A DNA stretch of 64,000 nt from Rhynchopus sp. YZ270_cl-10 (taxonomy: Eukaryota; Euglenozoa; Diplonemea; Diplonemida; Diplonemidae), in assembly GCA_964035575.1 (NCBI GenBank), contig OZ037849.1, positions 1,302,001-1,366,000 of the forward strand, given 5' to 3'. This document shows positions 1 through 12,034 of this stretch, one piece after another. A program made the translations under genes and the position numbers. Each line of letters begins with the position of its first letter. Positions within the stretch are counted from its first letter, which is position 1. The notes beneath the pieces were generated by a model. That model worked only from the letters and a program-made list of their open reading frames with translations, made no database searches and was not told where the DNA came from.

Positions 1-261
1 AATTTTTCGGACGAAATAAACCTGGGTATGTACCAGATCGGGAAGAACAGTGAGTGGGAGAACTACAACACAACAGTGCGGAAGTACCTGAAAGGCGATG
101 TGTCTGCGGCAGCGGTTGAAGAGGCTGCACAGGGTTGTCCTTGTGAACGGAGCCCTTTGAACGTGCATCCCTCGACAGTCAAGGGCGGGCTTCTGAGTGT
201 GGCCTTGGCACGACCGTTGCGCGAGGATACTGTTCCGGGGCATCGTCAGGGAGAACGGTAG
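1..261 (+). CDS. 3' end of a pseudocyclase-type receptor paralog (partial)
   Basis: The window opens inside the last exon of a gene whose start lies upstream. The frame is open from base 1 and ends with TAG at 259-261. From residue 10 of the visible part it matches the C-terminal tail of the paralogs at 12035-57059: MYQIGKNSEWENYN, a run ending KYLKGDVSAAAVEEAAQ, and CPCERSPLNVHPSTVKGG. The first nine residues (NFSDEINLG) are specific to this copy and fall where every paralog has a variable linker. The final residues (ARPLREDTVPGHRQGER) also differ from the other copies. The tail has no recognised domain. Family membership is secure; the upstream structure is unseen. Confidence 0.85.
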   Translation, partial: NFSDEINLGMYQIGKNSEWENYNTTVRKYLKGDVSAAAVEEAAQGCPCERSPLNVHPSTVKGGLLSVALARPLREDTVPGHRQGER

Positions 262-708
262 TGCACATGGAGACCATACCTCTTGTTGTGTCATCCGTGC
301 ACAGCAAAGTTGTGAGCACTGATGCGATTTGCAGCAGTTAACTTATTCGGCGAATGCGCGTGGTCCACCATGCGACACATGGAAGCACTTTTCAGGTTTC
401 CTATGTGCAGACGCAGGCAGCCCACCCCCAACACAAATGTTGGACATTACACCGTCGCCCAATAGTATATACTATGAAGAATCCAATACGCACTATGTTA
501 CTGCTCTTGGCTCATCGTCGATGCCTCTCACCTTTGAACACACAACTCAACACAACACTAACGACGCTCATTCTTACCCCCTCAACCAAACCTTTTCCCC
601 CACACGACAAGAATTACCCCCTTTCTCCACACACCCCCCCTTGACCACCCCTCCTGCAGCACAGAACACACCCCCCTTTTGGCTCACCCACAACCCATTT
701 GGTCAACT
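262..708. other. Intergenic spacer, 5' region of the adhesin-like gene
   Basis: I see no gene here. The second half (about 540-705) is strongly C- and CA-rich. A pyrimidine tract followed by CAG at about 650-658 could be an acceptor in the 5' leader of the next gene, but no donor is evident. Confidence 0.5.
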
Positions 709-3700
709 ATGTTACGTCTTGGCGCGGTGCTGCTAGGCGCAGTCTCGAGCTATGCTACACTCTGTTACGATACAGGCTCTACCGAGTACGTGATGACCCC
801 TGAGAGTGCCTGCGGTGCAGGGAAGGTGCACCGCCTGCAGGAGACTGTCGGGGATAAATACAAATGGGCGTCGGAGGTTGCAACGTCTTCTGTGACGGAG
901 TGTCAACATCTTTGCCATGCGTCGTCCCGTTGTGATGGTTTTGAGTGGTCGACGCACGACGGAGACGCACTCCGCGCGACCCCAATGTGCTTCTTCCGTT
1001 CCAACACCGCAGAGAAGGTGTCCACACCGCACACCTCCTGTTACACCAAATCGCAGGGCGGCGCCTATAGGTACTGCTCCCCTGAGGGAGAGGATTGTTT
1101 GTGCAAAACAGAACTCCGGTTTGGACATGAAGGTGCGTGGGTGCACAAACCGCTTGGCGGAACAGAGTTTGCACCGTGCACACGAGAGTACTTTGGAGTG
1201 GCGACAGATGACGGTGTTGCAAAGGAGTGTCAGTGTGCGGTGCACGATGGGTTGTTGCTTCTGTTGGATGCGGATGACTATGTGACGTCGTTTGATGAGG
1301 ATGTGTGGGTTGATGGGTCTGGGCAGGACCACCACGCCTATCTATCGTTTCCTGATGAAAAGAAGGCGGATTCTTCTCCGCTGTACATCCCGCAACAAGG
1401 CAGCGACGAGCCCGCGCACTTCCACTTCGACGGCAAAGACGACTACATCGCCATCAAAAACCTCAACTTCAGCAAAGACTCCAAGCTCACCGCAGTCACC
1501 ATCACCGTGAAGTTCCGCACCTCCTACCAGAACAACAACTGGATGAAGAACTGGGCCCTCATCGACTTCGACAGAAGCGAATACTTTAACCTCTACGTCC
1601 GCGCCGACAATGGAAAAATCGGGTTCTCCACCAGAGGCAACGACGGCGTCGACGACATGCAAGGACGCACCACTGTGAACGACGGCAAATGGCACACCGT
1701 GACAATCACCTTCACCCTCTCCACCCGAGTCAAAGTTATCTACGTCGACGGCATCGAGGATGGCAGAGAAGAGAACGTCCACCCCAATGGAATCGGCACC
1801 TCTGCGACACGATTCGGGATGGTAGGGGAAGGCTCTGAAGCGAGCCACCAATTTGGCGGAGGGAATGGCATCTATTTCCATGGGGACATCGCGCGAATTG
1901 AAATGTACACCTCCGCGTTGAGCTCTGATGAGCTGAAATCCTCCGGCCCTCAGGACAGCGCACCCATCGGCGACAAAGCGACCTGCGCCTCCTTCCCCTC
2001 CAACAAATGCACCTGGACCACTAACGACCACACGGACTCCTTCTACATTGAGCACAACGACGTTCCCCACAATGTTCCCCTCATTTTATACACCCTCGGT
2101 GCAGAAGGGGCGCCGCTCTTCCACAACAGCACTGCAGACTTTGCCACCACACCTACCACGCTTCTGGTCTCCATCCAGGAGGGCTGTAATAAGAAGGACA
2201 GGCTAAAGGCAACGTACCTCGCAGAGGACAACGTCTCTGCGAAATACGACACAACAACCTGCGTCCTCACCCTCAAAGCGACAGCAGCCTTTGCCGTCTC
2301 ACGCTCAATGTGGCAAACCGTTGTACACAGTATCGTTTATTCATCTACGGCAGAGGACGCACACAACAGACATACCGTCTGGAGTGACGGCCAAGAGCTC
2401 TTCTCCTCCGCGACCCAGCATTATTATCAGCATTTTTCAGAAAAGCTGACCTGGTTGGAGGCCTCGAAAGCATGTAAACGGATCATGAAGAATGGCTCCC
2501 CAGGGTATCTCGCTACTATCACTACAGAAGTGGAGAGCGCTTTTCTCACGAAAAACCTTGATGCCGATGGATGGGTTGGGATGTCAATGGATGAAGAAGG
2601 GCTGTGGCGGTGGGTCTCTGGGCCGGAAGAATCTGAGGACATCAACCGAGGCCGCATCGTGGGAAGCGGGGTTGGGGAGCGATGGGTCTCTCACGACGAC
2701 GGCTTTAGTGCCTGGAGCGGGGCGGAGCCGAACAACTATGGGACCCAAATCTACACTGCGCGGACGACCTCCGGGGAATGGAGAAACTATCAGGCCACCT
2801 CCACGAACCGCTACATCTGCGAATGGGGTGGGCTCGCTCCTGACACTACCACCCCGCAACGTGGAGAAGCAATGATCAAGACTTCAGGCTGCCTGCAAAC
2901 CCCTTGCAACCACATAATCGACTACCGTTGTCGACGTGAAAAGAACTGCCTCTGGGACGAGGAGGGGGAACGCTGCTATCCTGCATGCGAAGAAAACTAT
3001 TACACACCGCTTTGCAATGTGTACTGCGATAAGCAGGAGACATGCTCAGGGCACGGTCGTTGCAATGCTTTGGGGCAATGTGAATGTAACAAAGCCTACG
3101 GAGGTCCCTCATGCAGCTGGAAGAGGCATCGTTGTATGACCTGGGGCGATCCGCATTACACGAGCTTTTCAGGGCAGTTTGACTTTCATGGTATCCCTTC
3201 GCCGAGCAACAACCTTCCGGGTACGTATTCGATGTACTCTCGCCCTGGAGGCTACAAAGTTCTTGCAAAGCACTATCGCTGTGGCGGATCCGAAAAAAAG
3301 CCGGTAGGTTGCATCCAACAGCTCCAAATCGCATCGGGGGAGCACAAAGTAGAGGTGAACATCGGTACGACCACGACATCGGGCGACGATAATGAGCGTG
3401 GTGTCATTCATGTGCACGATGGTGCGAAGTCATATGCCGTGAACGGTCTTGCAAAGTACGATGCGCATGAACTCCCTGTTCTGCTCGGCGACGTTGCGTT
3501 GGTGAAGGTAAAACGCAGTCGGGACGGCAAGAAGGCGACCTTCACCTTTGAGCTGCCGAACACAGACGATTTGCACACCAGGGTTGTTGTCATTCAGGAT
3601 GGGTCTGCACGCCGCCCCACCATCAACGCGATGGTGGAACACTTCGGCAGCACTGCCAACGTGACCGGCATCTGCGCTGGCAGGGGCTGCCAGAACGGCG

Positions 3701-6700
3701 CCACGACTGCTTGGGGTAAAGACTGCACCACCGACACCACCTTCATCGACGAGGTCACGACACCCGACACATTCACGACCGACACCGACGTCACACCCAT
3801 TGATTCTCCTGGCTGCGAGGACAACCCTGCGGCGCTCCTCTGGGCACAGCAGTGCTGTGCTGACCTGCGCACCTGCGGAGGGGAGGCCGTCTATCAGCAA
3901 TGCGTCTCGGACAGCTGCCACATGGGGTGGACCGGGGATGCCTCTGAGTCGCACTGTGCGACCGGCGCTGCTGCGGACGCGCTGCTCTCAGACCGTCTCT
4001 GCGAGGCCAGCCTCTGCACAGACAACAGAGGCAGCCTTGGGTGCAACGACTGCGCTGTGGACTACTACGGATCGGACTGCATCACATACTGCAATGCGGA
4101 GACCACATGCAACAGCCACGGGACCTGCGATGGGCAGGGCAACTGCTGGTGCGAGGAGGGCTACAAATACAAAATCGAGGAGCAAGACCGCTTCTGCCTC
4201 TCCCTCTGCGACTCCCAGGTGGACGAACGGCGCTGCGCCTCTAAGGGCTCGCGCTGCCGCTGGTCCAGCGAGGATGCGGCTTGCTCCACCTCCTGCGAGA
4301 AGGGCTACTACGGACGCGACTGCGAACGCTTCTGCGACAGCAAGACCACATGCAGCAACCACGGCAGCTGCGATGCCGACGGCCTCTGTGTGTGCAAAGG
4401 CGACTACGGCGGCGACGACTGCGGGACAGGCAAGTACACATGCTCCGCATGGGGCGACCCGCACTACACAACCTTCCAAGGCAAACGCTTCGACTTCTTC
4501 GGCCCCGAAAAGATGCAGGATCCCACGAACGACACGAACTCAATCGACATTCAGTACGAAATGCTTTCCATCGGCACCCTCCACCTCACCGCACGACACT
4601 ACAAATGCAACAGCCGTGCGACCTGCATGAAGGAGTTCACCATCTGGGATGAACGTGGCGGAAGTGTCGAGATGCGCATCGACGGCTCCCTCCGCGTCAA
4701 CTGCACTGTCTACACACAAGAGCAGGCCGTCGCCATGGTGCGCAGTGGCGACTGGGAGGTCATGCCACGCCACTGCAACGGCAACACAACGTGCACCCCC
4801 GCACCACCTGTCCGCCTCACCCTCGCGAAGAAGACGAACCTCGGACACGGCTCTGCCTTCGCATACTTCGCTGAGGTGAGCGAACGCACCCTCGTGGGGT
4901 ACAACGTCACCTACACAAAGCAGCTGCAAATCCAGGTCGCCACCCGCCGCAAGGCGCTTGATGTGTACATCACATACCTAGGGGAAAACCCGTACAACCA
5001 CTCCAAAAGCGGTGTTGCGGGGCTCTGCCTCGACAAACCCGGCAGCGGCAAACCAGGTACGGGAGAGCTCGACTGCTACACCGACAGCAAAGGGAAGAAG
5101 ACGGGGCCGCCGTCCTGCGCTGTCGTGCCACTTCCTTCCTGCTGGCCGGGCGTGCCCGACAGTGCGTGCGGGATGTGCACGGCAGACATCATGCTCGACA
5201 TCCCACCCCCTACGATCTGGCGTTGCGACGACAAGGAAGAGGCGAAGGAGGTGGAAAAATGCTGTGCAAAGCAGGTCAACTGCGACGACGGTGCTGGCAG
5301 GACAGACGACGAGACGACGGCATACGAACAATGTGTCTGGGACGAATGCGCGCTAGGTGCGAAGGGCGAATGCCTCGACAACCACGGGGCCGCATTAAGC
5401 TTCGACGACCAGTCCATGGTAAACTCCTGTGCCTGCGACAGCCCACACCAAGCAGTGAACCAAGAAACCGGAGAATGCGACCTCTGCAAGCCTGATTGGT
5501 ACGACACAGCAACCGAGAAATGCGCCCGCCACTGCACAGAGGCAACCTGCAACAACCGGGGCACCTGCGACGGCCAAGGACACTGCTGGTGCGACGCAGG
5601 CTACAGTGGTGAGGAATGCTCAGACACCGCACAGCCGCCGCCACCACCCTCCACAGCCTGCATGGACCAGGACACTGCGGAGGACTGCGCGAAGTACAAC
5701 TGCGAATGGGTGTACGACGAAACCGCTTGCTTCAGGGTGCCCACCACACAGGAGTGCTGGGTGTTCACATCAGAGGCCAGCTGTAAGGGAGAAGGCTGCC
5801 ATTGGACGACAGGTGTCGAGGGGGATGGCATGTGCGCAGAGCAGAGGCCCCTGCCGGATGTGCCGGAGTGCAGCACACAGCATGAGTACTTTGCGTCGAA
5901 GACCAGCGAGGTGGTGCGTGCGGAGTGCACAGCACCGTGCACCGCTGCTGCGAAGGGAGACGCTGTGTACGTCAGCGTGGGTGGCTGTGGCAAGCAGTAC
6001 CCTGCATCCTGCACAGAGGGTGCAAAGGCTGTGCTAGCAGGTGCATCGGCAGCAGACCTGGAGGCAGAGGGCCGCCTCTGCAAGGACGGCCACGTCGTGA
6101 CAGTCCCCAAGACGTCACCCTGCGACATGACTGAAGAAGCGCTCCCAAGCCTCCCAGAAGGCACCGTGCACACCGCGTACGTCATGGATGAGACCACAAG
6201 GGTGACCGCCAAGACAGCCTATTGGGGCGACAGTGCGGAGTACAAGATCTGCTACGTCCCTGCGGCAGGTTCGAGGGTATGTTACAAAGTGGGTGTGGGT
6301 CTTATTTTTGCCGAAGCAGAGTTTTTTTGAGGACCTTTTCACACTTTTGACCCAACCTTCCCCCACCCCAACCCCCACCACAGGCACGCACCACCCTCCG
6401 CGAATGCAGCGGCAACTTCGCTCTTGGCAGTGGAGGTGCTTGCAACGTCTGCGCTACCAACTGGTATGGTGAGGAGTGTGCGCACTTTTGTGATCCCTCC
6501 TTGACGTGCCACTCACATGGCACTTGCAAACCCGACGGCACACCCACCGACGCTTGCACCTGCTCCGAGGAGTGGACCGACCTCGTCGAGACCGACCCCG
6601 AGGACACACGCCTGACGTACACCACAGAATGCTTCTCCCCAACACAAGCTGCACGCGACGTGCCGGGCTACGTCCCTTACCAGCCAGCACGGTTCACCCC

Positions 6701-7648
6701 TAAGAGCGCTGAACTCCGCTCTGGGGAGTGCGGTGCCGACGTGCCCTATGCTGTGTGCACGCCTCTTGCGAAGGACGACGCCGCTGTCGTCAACGTCACC
6801 GGCATCGACGCTGCCTCCACCCCCTGCGGAACGACTGTAGGATGTGCCGACGGCACGGTGTCCATCATCTCACGCGGTGCCTCCTGCAGCGCAGCACAGC
6901 CTAACGACATCCTCATGGCCGACATCCCTGTGGCAACATCTGCGCAAGAAGGTGTTCGTGTCTCCGACAACATCACGCTAACGTTTGACCCGCAGACGAC
7001 GCCCTACCAGATCTGTTACCGTCCACGCAATGCTCCTGGGCCAGCGTCAGTGCAGTCCTACGTCGCAACGAAGGCAGCGCCGCTAGGAAGCGCAGGAACG
7101 GAGGGAGATGATAAGGATGGTAGTGGTGGTGGTGGTGGAGGTGGTGTGGTCGGTATCGTCGTAGGTATCGTAGTTGGGCTGTTGGTGTTGGCTGGAGTAG
7201 TGGTCGCTGGCGTCTTGCTGAGGTATGTTCAGAGGGCAAATTATGTGAAAGTACTTTTGTGCTTTCATCCGGATGGCTGGCATCGTACAGTGGGTTGGAG
7301 GTGCCTGCATCAACCACAGTTTGAAACGATTTTTATGCTCTAAAACGGCCCTTTTTTTGCCTTTTTTTACGAACACTGCATAACAGGTCGAAGAGGAGGA
7401 AGGGAGCTGATACGGCAGACTTCTCGTCGACAAAGATGCAAGGTCTTGTGTCGTCTCCCAACGACGAGATGGTTGAGCTGAATGACGAGGCGCAGCTGGT
7501 TGAGGCTGAGCCTGTCGAGAGCCTCGACGGTGAACCCGAAGCAACGGGCCTGGGAGACGTGGAAGGAGCTGGAGGTGCTAACGGCGACCCGCTTGGAGAC
7601 GACATGGAAGTCCTTGGTGACAGTGACGACGAGCGTTTGGGGGTCTGA
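709..7648 (+). CDS. Large multidomain type I membrane protein (LamG/C-type lectin/EGF/vWD), adhesin-like
   Basis: Coding exons are 709-6276, 6384-7222 and 7387-7648, giving about 2222 residues with the frame kept across both introns. I chose ATG 709 because it opens a good signal peptide (MLRLGAVLLGAVSSYA). In order: a Cys-rich N-terminus; a LamG/concanavalin-like domain at about 225-415; a C-type lectin-like domain at about 570-710 (WVGM, EPNNYG, YICEW); an EGF-like module; a vWD-like domain opening CMTWGDPHYTSF (about 808-990); Cys-rich and EGF-like modules; a second vWD-like domain opening CSAWGDPHYTTF (about 1243-1460); a further EGF-like module; and two related-looking Cys-containing segments ending ICYVP and ICYRP on either side of intron 1. 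Exon 2 ends with a Gly-rich stretch and one membrane helix; exon 3 encodes an acidic tail of about 85 residues. By architecture it is a surface adhesin or matrix receptor; ligand unknown. Confidence 0.85.
6277..6383 (+). other. Intron 1 of the adhesin-like gene
   Basis: This 107-bp phase-0 intron has donor GTATGT at 6277 and a C-rich tract before CAG at 6381-6383. Reading through it meets a stop within 60 bases. Splicing restores an open frame that continues straight into an EGF-like module, so the call is firm. Confidence 0.9.
7223..7386 (+). other. Intron 2 of the adhesin-like gene, containing a dispersed repeat
   Basis: This 164-bp phase-2 intron has donor GTATGT at 7223 and acceptor ACAG ending at 7386. 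It separates the membrane helix from the cytoplasmic tail. Bases 7252-7340 resemble 10964-11050, with the shared core CTTTTGTGCTTTCATCCGGA, so the intron has received or donated a repeat. Confidence 0.85.
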
Positions 7649-8574
7649 TTGTACTGCATAGGAGGATACAATATTTTCAATTTTTTTTACTTTTTTGAAA
7701 CATACCTATTTTAGCAAGCAAGCAAGCAAACAAACAAACAAACAAAGCAATCCTCAATACACAGAACAGCTTCATTGCTGATCTGATTTTCAACTTACCT
7801 TCCTTCACCCCCCCTGTAAGGGTAACCGTAGGTGAAGTAAGGTATAGTATTGAAATCGATGTGGGGGGGGAGTAAAGGGTCAATTTTACAAACCCGGATT
7901 TTGAGGAAAATTTTGGCCAAAAATGGGCCCCACGTATAAGGAACCGGGCTCATATTTCTCAAAATTTAAGTGGTCAAAAAATTGTCCAATTTTCGAGATT
8001 GACCCCACCACTGCACGGGCGGAGCCCAAAAACGCAAATAAGGACCCTTTTTAATTTGTTCTCTTGAAATGTGTAATTTCAAGTTTTCTAGAAAAAAATA
8101 ACAACTGATCCTACAAGGGTTGAAGGAAGGTGTGTGGAAAACAACAACAAAACAAGGAATTGCTAAGAAAAAGAACGAGGTGTGCTGTGGGAAACTCCGC
8201 GCGATTTTCGAAACCAACATAGCAGCCTGGCGCTTTGCTGGGTGGTGCTGATGCGCATGGTGTGATCGACGACAGTTCGTCGTCTGTGTTCCTTGCGCAG
8301 TCCTCCTCCGGCGACGATGAGTGGGAGGCTGTGGACGACGATGAGCTCGAACATGCCGACCATCCATCGAGCAAATGGTGCTGGACGAAGAATGACAGCC
8401 CCCGTTCTTGAACGTTTCAAGTGCAGGCGTCCCAGTGGTTGTGGCAGCGTTTTCGCATACCTGCAGAAGAGCAGAGTGTAGATTATTTCTACAGGGCGGT
8501 GTTCAGGAGTGTGGGTCCCCCCATAACCACAGCACACCCCGTTTTTTTTTCCGATAGCAATTACTTGTTTTTTG
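7649..8574. repeat. 3' spacer with a 0.8-kb repeat, inverted relative to 58340-59150
   Basis: A short (CAAG)n/(CAAA)n microsatellite lies at about 7711-7748. From about 7790 to 8570 the sequence is the reverse complement of about 58340-59150, with many substitutions and small indels. Shared landmarks are the TACTTCACCTAC stretch, the AAATTGTCCAATTTTC stretch and the CTGCAGAAGAGCAGA stretch. Between about 8240 and 8410 the plus strand has an acidic, coding-like run with no plausible start. It may be the remnant of an exon; I cannot assign it. Confidence 0.7.
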
Positions 8575-9137
8575 ACTCAAAACAATCCATACAAACAAAA
8601 AGAGTCAAAAAAAAAATGTATTTTCAATTTTTACCACACTCTTTTATGGGATTGTCAGATATGTACGTCTTTCTGAGGGGGGAAAACAACAGTCAAATCG
8701 GGGGTTTTAAAACTTTGTTGTGAAAAAAAATAAACTACTTTTCACCCAGCACGTAACAACTCACACAACAAAAAGAGTACTGATTTTTTTTTGTGAGAGA
8801 TGGCTCAGATGTTTCTTTTTGAGGTGACTACGCTCGATAGGCTTCGGATCGTCTTACAAAACATATTTTTTTTAAAAGGGTACTTGTCACGAGAGGGCTG
8901 TTGTATTTCAAGTCAATTTTTTTGTGTGTTTTTAATGCGAGAAGGGCAATCTCATATTGGATCTAAAGACACAACAACTTTGCAAAATCAAAAAAAAAAA
9001 AAACTGCAACTGTGTTAGGAATCGATGTGTATGGGAATATGTATTTTAAAAAAAAACCACAATCAATATCCTTCGAAAACGTATTTGGCATATTTTCCCA
9101 TATTTTTCCATATTTTCTTCCCAACCGTTTTTTTTTG

Positions 9138-9333
9138 TACCGACCCTCCCCCGTGAAATTGTCCCCCCCTAAAAACCGGTATTTTGCCGCCAGGGACAAT
9201 TTCAAGGGTCGGGGGACAGCCTTTGCTCTCCCTTCTTCATGCCACCAAAACGGCCACCCCCCTACAGTACGAGACATTGTCCCCCCCTCACTTTTCCCCG
9301 CAGGGGGGACAATTTCACGGGGGAGGGTCGGTA
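9138..9333. mobile_element. Short TIR element (MITE) with TA target duplication
   Basis: Inverted ends of about 30 bp (outer 14 bp CCGACCCTCCCCCG) flank roughly 135 bp of non-coding DNA, with TA on both sides. Relatives in the window are 59527-59750 (complete) and 16213-16242 plus 16604-16819 (partial). TA flanks suit a Tc1/mariner-type non-autonomous element, but no transposase for it is seen here. Confidence 0.8.
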
Positions 9334-10963
9334 TTTTTTTTTTTCCAGTTGCCCGCGGCCACCGGTGTACGGTGGCGCGTTTGCACTTTCAACCTCTCTT
9401 TTTTGGATCCTTTTTTAGGGAGCCCATTCCCCCCTTTTACATACCCCTTTTTTTTCCGACTTTTTTTTAAAGGTGACCAAGCACCAAGCACAGAGAGGCT
9501 TAGGTCCATCTTTCCCCTATTTCCTCTTTCCCCCAGGGTGTGTTTCCCGACGCTCTTGCAGCACATCATCTCCACTTTTGTTTTAAAACAGATTCAGGTT
9601 CAAGGGCTCAACTCTGCAACTTTCCCCACTTTCATTTTTTTGGTGGCTAAGACAGGGTTAGGTTCATTTTACAAAAAAAAAAAAAAAAAAGGAAAGTGGA
9701 TATTGTCACAACTGTGACAACACAACCGAGGCAACCACTACTCCAACAATTTATCAAAAAAAAAAACTTTTCCTTTTCATTTAGATGTGAAGGAAAAAAA
9801 TTGTTTCGGGGACATTTTCAAGGCCTTAAAAGTGGCCTAATAATCAGAACACTGGCATACAATTGCCATTTTATCTCGTTTTTGACTATTCAAAATGTCA
9901 TAGCACACCGCACACCCCCTTGTGTGTTACGTTCTCTGGCAAAGTAACACGCCCTTCCTCTCCAACTCCACGTCTACAAAACTATCAAGCAAAATTAAAC
10001 AGAGCACAAAGCACTTTCAAAACATACAAAAAACATTTTCAAACCCCCTTGTGTGTTACGTTCTCTGGCCAAAATTAAAAAAAAGGAGTATTCTTGTCCG
10101 AGTGATTATTTTTTTTGCGTTGTACAGACCTTTTTACAGTGATTTTTTTGATTGTGTATGCGATAAAACGAATGTTTTTCAAATTGTGTGTTTTTTTAAA
10201 ATGTAACCGTTCTGTTTTGTGATACAATAAAAAAACAATAAACACTGCTGGGTAGCCACGTCTTCCTTTTATTCTTGGTTATTTTTTTTTGCATTTCAAC
10301 TCAACTTTTTTGCCGTCCCTCGATTTTTTTTACTCTCTTTTCTATTGGGGATCACAATAACGATAGAAAGTGACGAAGCAACAGATAGATCCTCAGGGGG
10401 GCAAGTCATCGAGCACGCAAGGCAATGGGGGAAAAAAAACGCAGTGGAGATTTGCACAACTGTGGCAACACAACCGAGGCAACTACACTACTCCAACAAT
10501 TTATCAAAAAATAAATGACAATAGAAATGGTGTTCCTGACCCCCCTCAGCTATGTCTAAAGCACCTTCGTGGTGCTTTTTTTTGTGGTAAACTCATGAAC
10601 ACCATACGAACATAAGGAGCAACACTTTTGTGTTGTACGTCGGCGCCCCAGCAAAAAAAAAAAACCCCCCTCGTCGCTTAGCTGCGATTAGCAGATATTT
10701 GAGAAACGTTTTTTTTTGTAAAAAAAAAGAAAAAAAGGTGTGTACGTTTTTTGCTTTTTTGTTTTGTTTTGAGAGACATACCCACCTCAGGTCTCCCCCT
10801 GGCTCTCTACTATCTTTAGGTACAGCGAATGGGAGCACCCTGCAAGCTTCACAACTCTTCAGCAGAAAAATTAGGCCGGATGACGTGCCCCCCCTGATAA
10901 GGGCAAAGCCATTAGGTTTCCTTTTTTGTCCCTTTTTTCACACCTTCTGTTATAGGCCGCAGG

Positions 10964-11050
10964 GTACTTTTGTGCTTTCATCCGGATGACTGGCATCGTG
11001 TCAGTCGTTGGTGCCTGCAACCAACAAATTACCCATTTAATGATTATTTC
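10964..11050. repeat. Copy of the repeat found inside adhesin intron 2
   Basis: It resembles 7252-7340. On the minus strand both copies can be read as MPxIRMKAQKY preceded by a CAG that looks like a splice acceptor. This could be a fragment of an exon or a dispersed repeat; it is too short to assign. Confidence 0.5.
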
Positions 11051-12034
11051 AAAAGATCTGTGTGCACAAGAGGTAATCAAATCAAAAAGAGTTCTTCCTT
11101 TTCATTTCTGTCATTCGTGCCCGCATTTTTTGTTTTTAAGGTGACTAAAGCACGAGATAGCACATTCACCTTTTGAAGTATTCTTTTCTTGTTGGTTTGG
11201 CCTAGTAGAGGCACTCCCTTTACCTCCACCCTTCTCTTTTCCCCTCCCCTTTCGTGCTTTCATCTCCAAAATACGTCTGCACTTCACTTTTTTTGTTTTT
11301 AAAATCAACAGAAGTTAGGTTCGAGAGGTTCAGCTCATCTTACCAACTTTTTTTTATAGAGAAAACCGACACAGTAACCTTTTATCGGATACTGTTTTCT
11401 CGCCAACAAAAACACTTTGACAGAAGAAAAAAAACTTTCCACACAACGTTTTTTTTTTTGCCGTTTCTCCTTTTTTTTAAGTTTCTGCTTTTCATATTTT
11501 TTTTTAAATCTCTGGTGGAAGCATACAACTAACAAACTCTCCCCCCTTTTTTCCCTTTCCCGTTTTCCTGAAGATAGCTATTGACACCATAGTACTTTTT
11601 TTAGGTCCCCCTCTAAGGTTTTGGCGCCCTTTAACCTAACAGAATCTGCGCTCTGTTTCATTCATTGACGTAACGCGATGCGCATTCACTCTGCTGTCAC
11701 ATCACCCCCTACCATGTTCGTCTAGAGTAGATGCTCGGTGCTTCTCCCAGGACACGAGGCTTTTCGACTTATCCATAATATGCCGCTTCCAGGCAGGGCA
11801 AACTGCTCGTTGTGTTCCACGAGGGGGTGTCTTTTCTGTGTGCAATGTGTCCCCTCCACTGTAACGTAGTGGGCAGTTTGACTTTGAGAGTCGAACAAAC
11901 ACAAAACGATGTCCCGTACAGCGGCGGGCAGGCACTGCATTCTCGAAGACGGGGTGTCGAAAGCCCAAGAGTGCACATTCCTTGACGTCCTCCCTCACCT
12001 CCTCTACACAACACAGATGCGTAAGCTTCACACA

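Larger units (their letters stand above)
8575..11908. other. AT-rich intergenic region with several small repeats, no gene
   Basis: Long A and T homopolymers dominate and no open frame looks coding. It contains one TIR element (9138-9333). A repeat of about 58 bp (ACAACCGAGGCAAC core) lies at 9706-9763 and 10453-10511. A 25-bp direct repeat (CTTGTGTGTTACGTTCTCTGG) lies near 9919 and 10050. A stem-loop followed by T8 is at about 10560-10584. The block at 11513-11600 plus 11798-12040 is the duplicated 5' region of the next two genes. Confidence 0.6.

Noticed and set aside
11909-12034. N-terminal extension of paralog 1 from ATG 11909
   Set aside because: The tandem neighbour has the same DNA with indels that break this frame, and an acceptor-like CAG lies between it and the conserved start.
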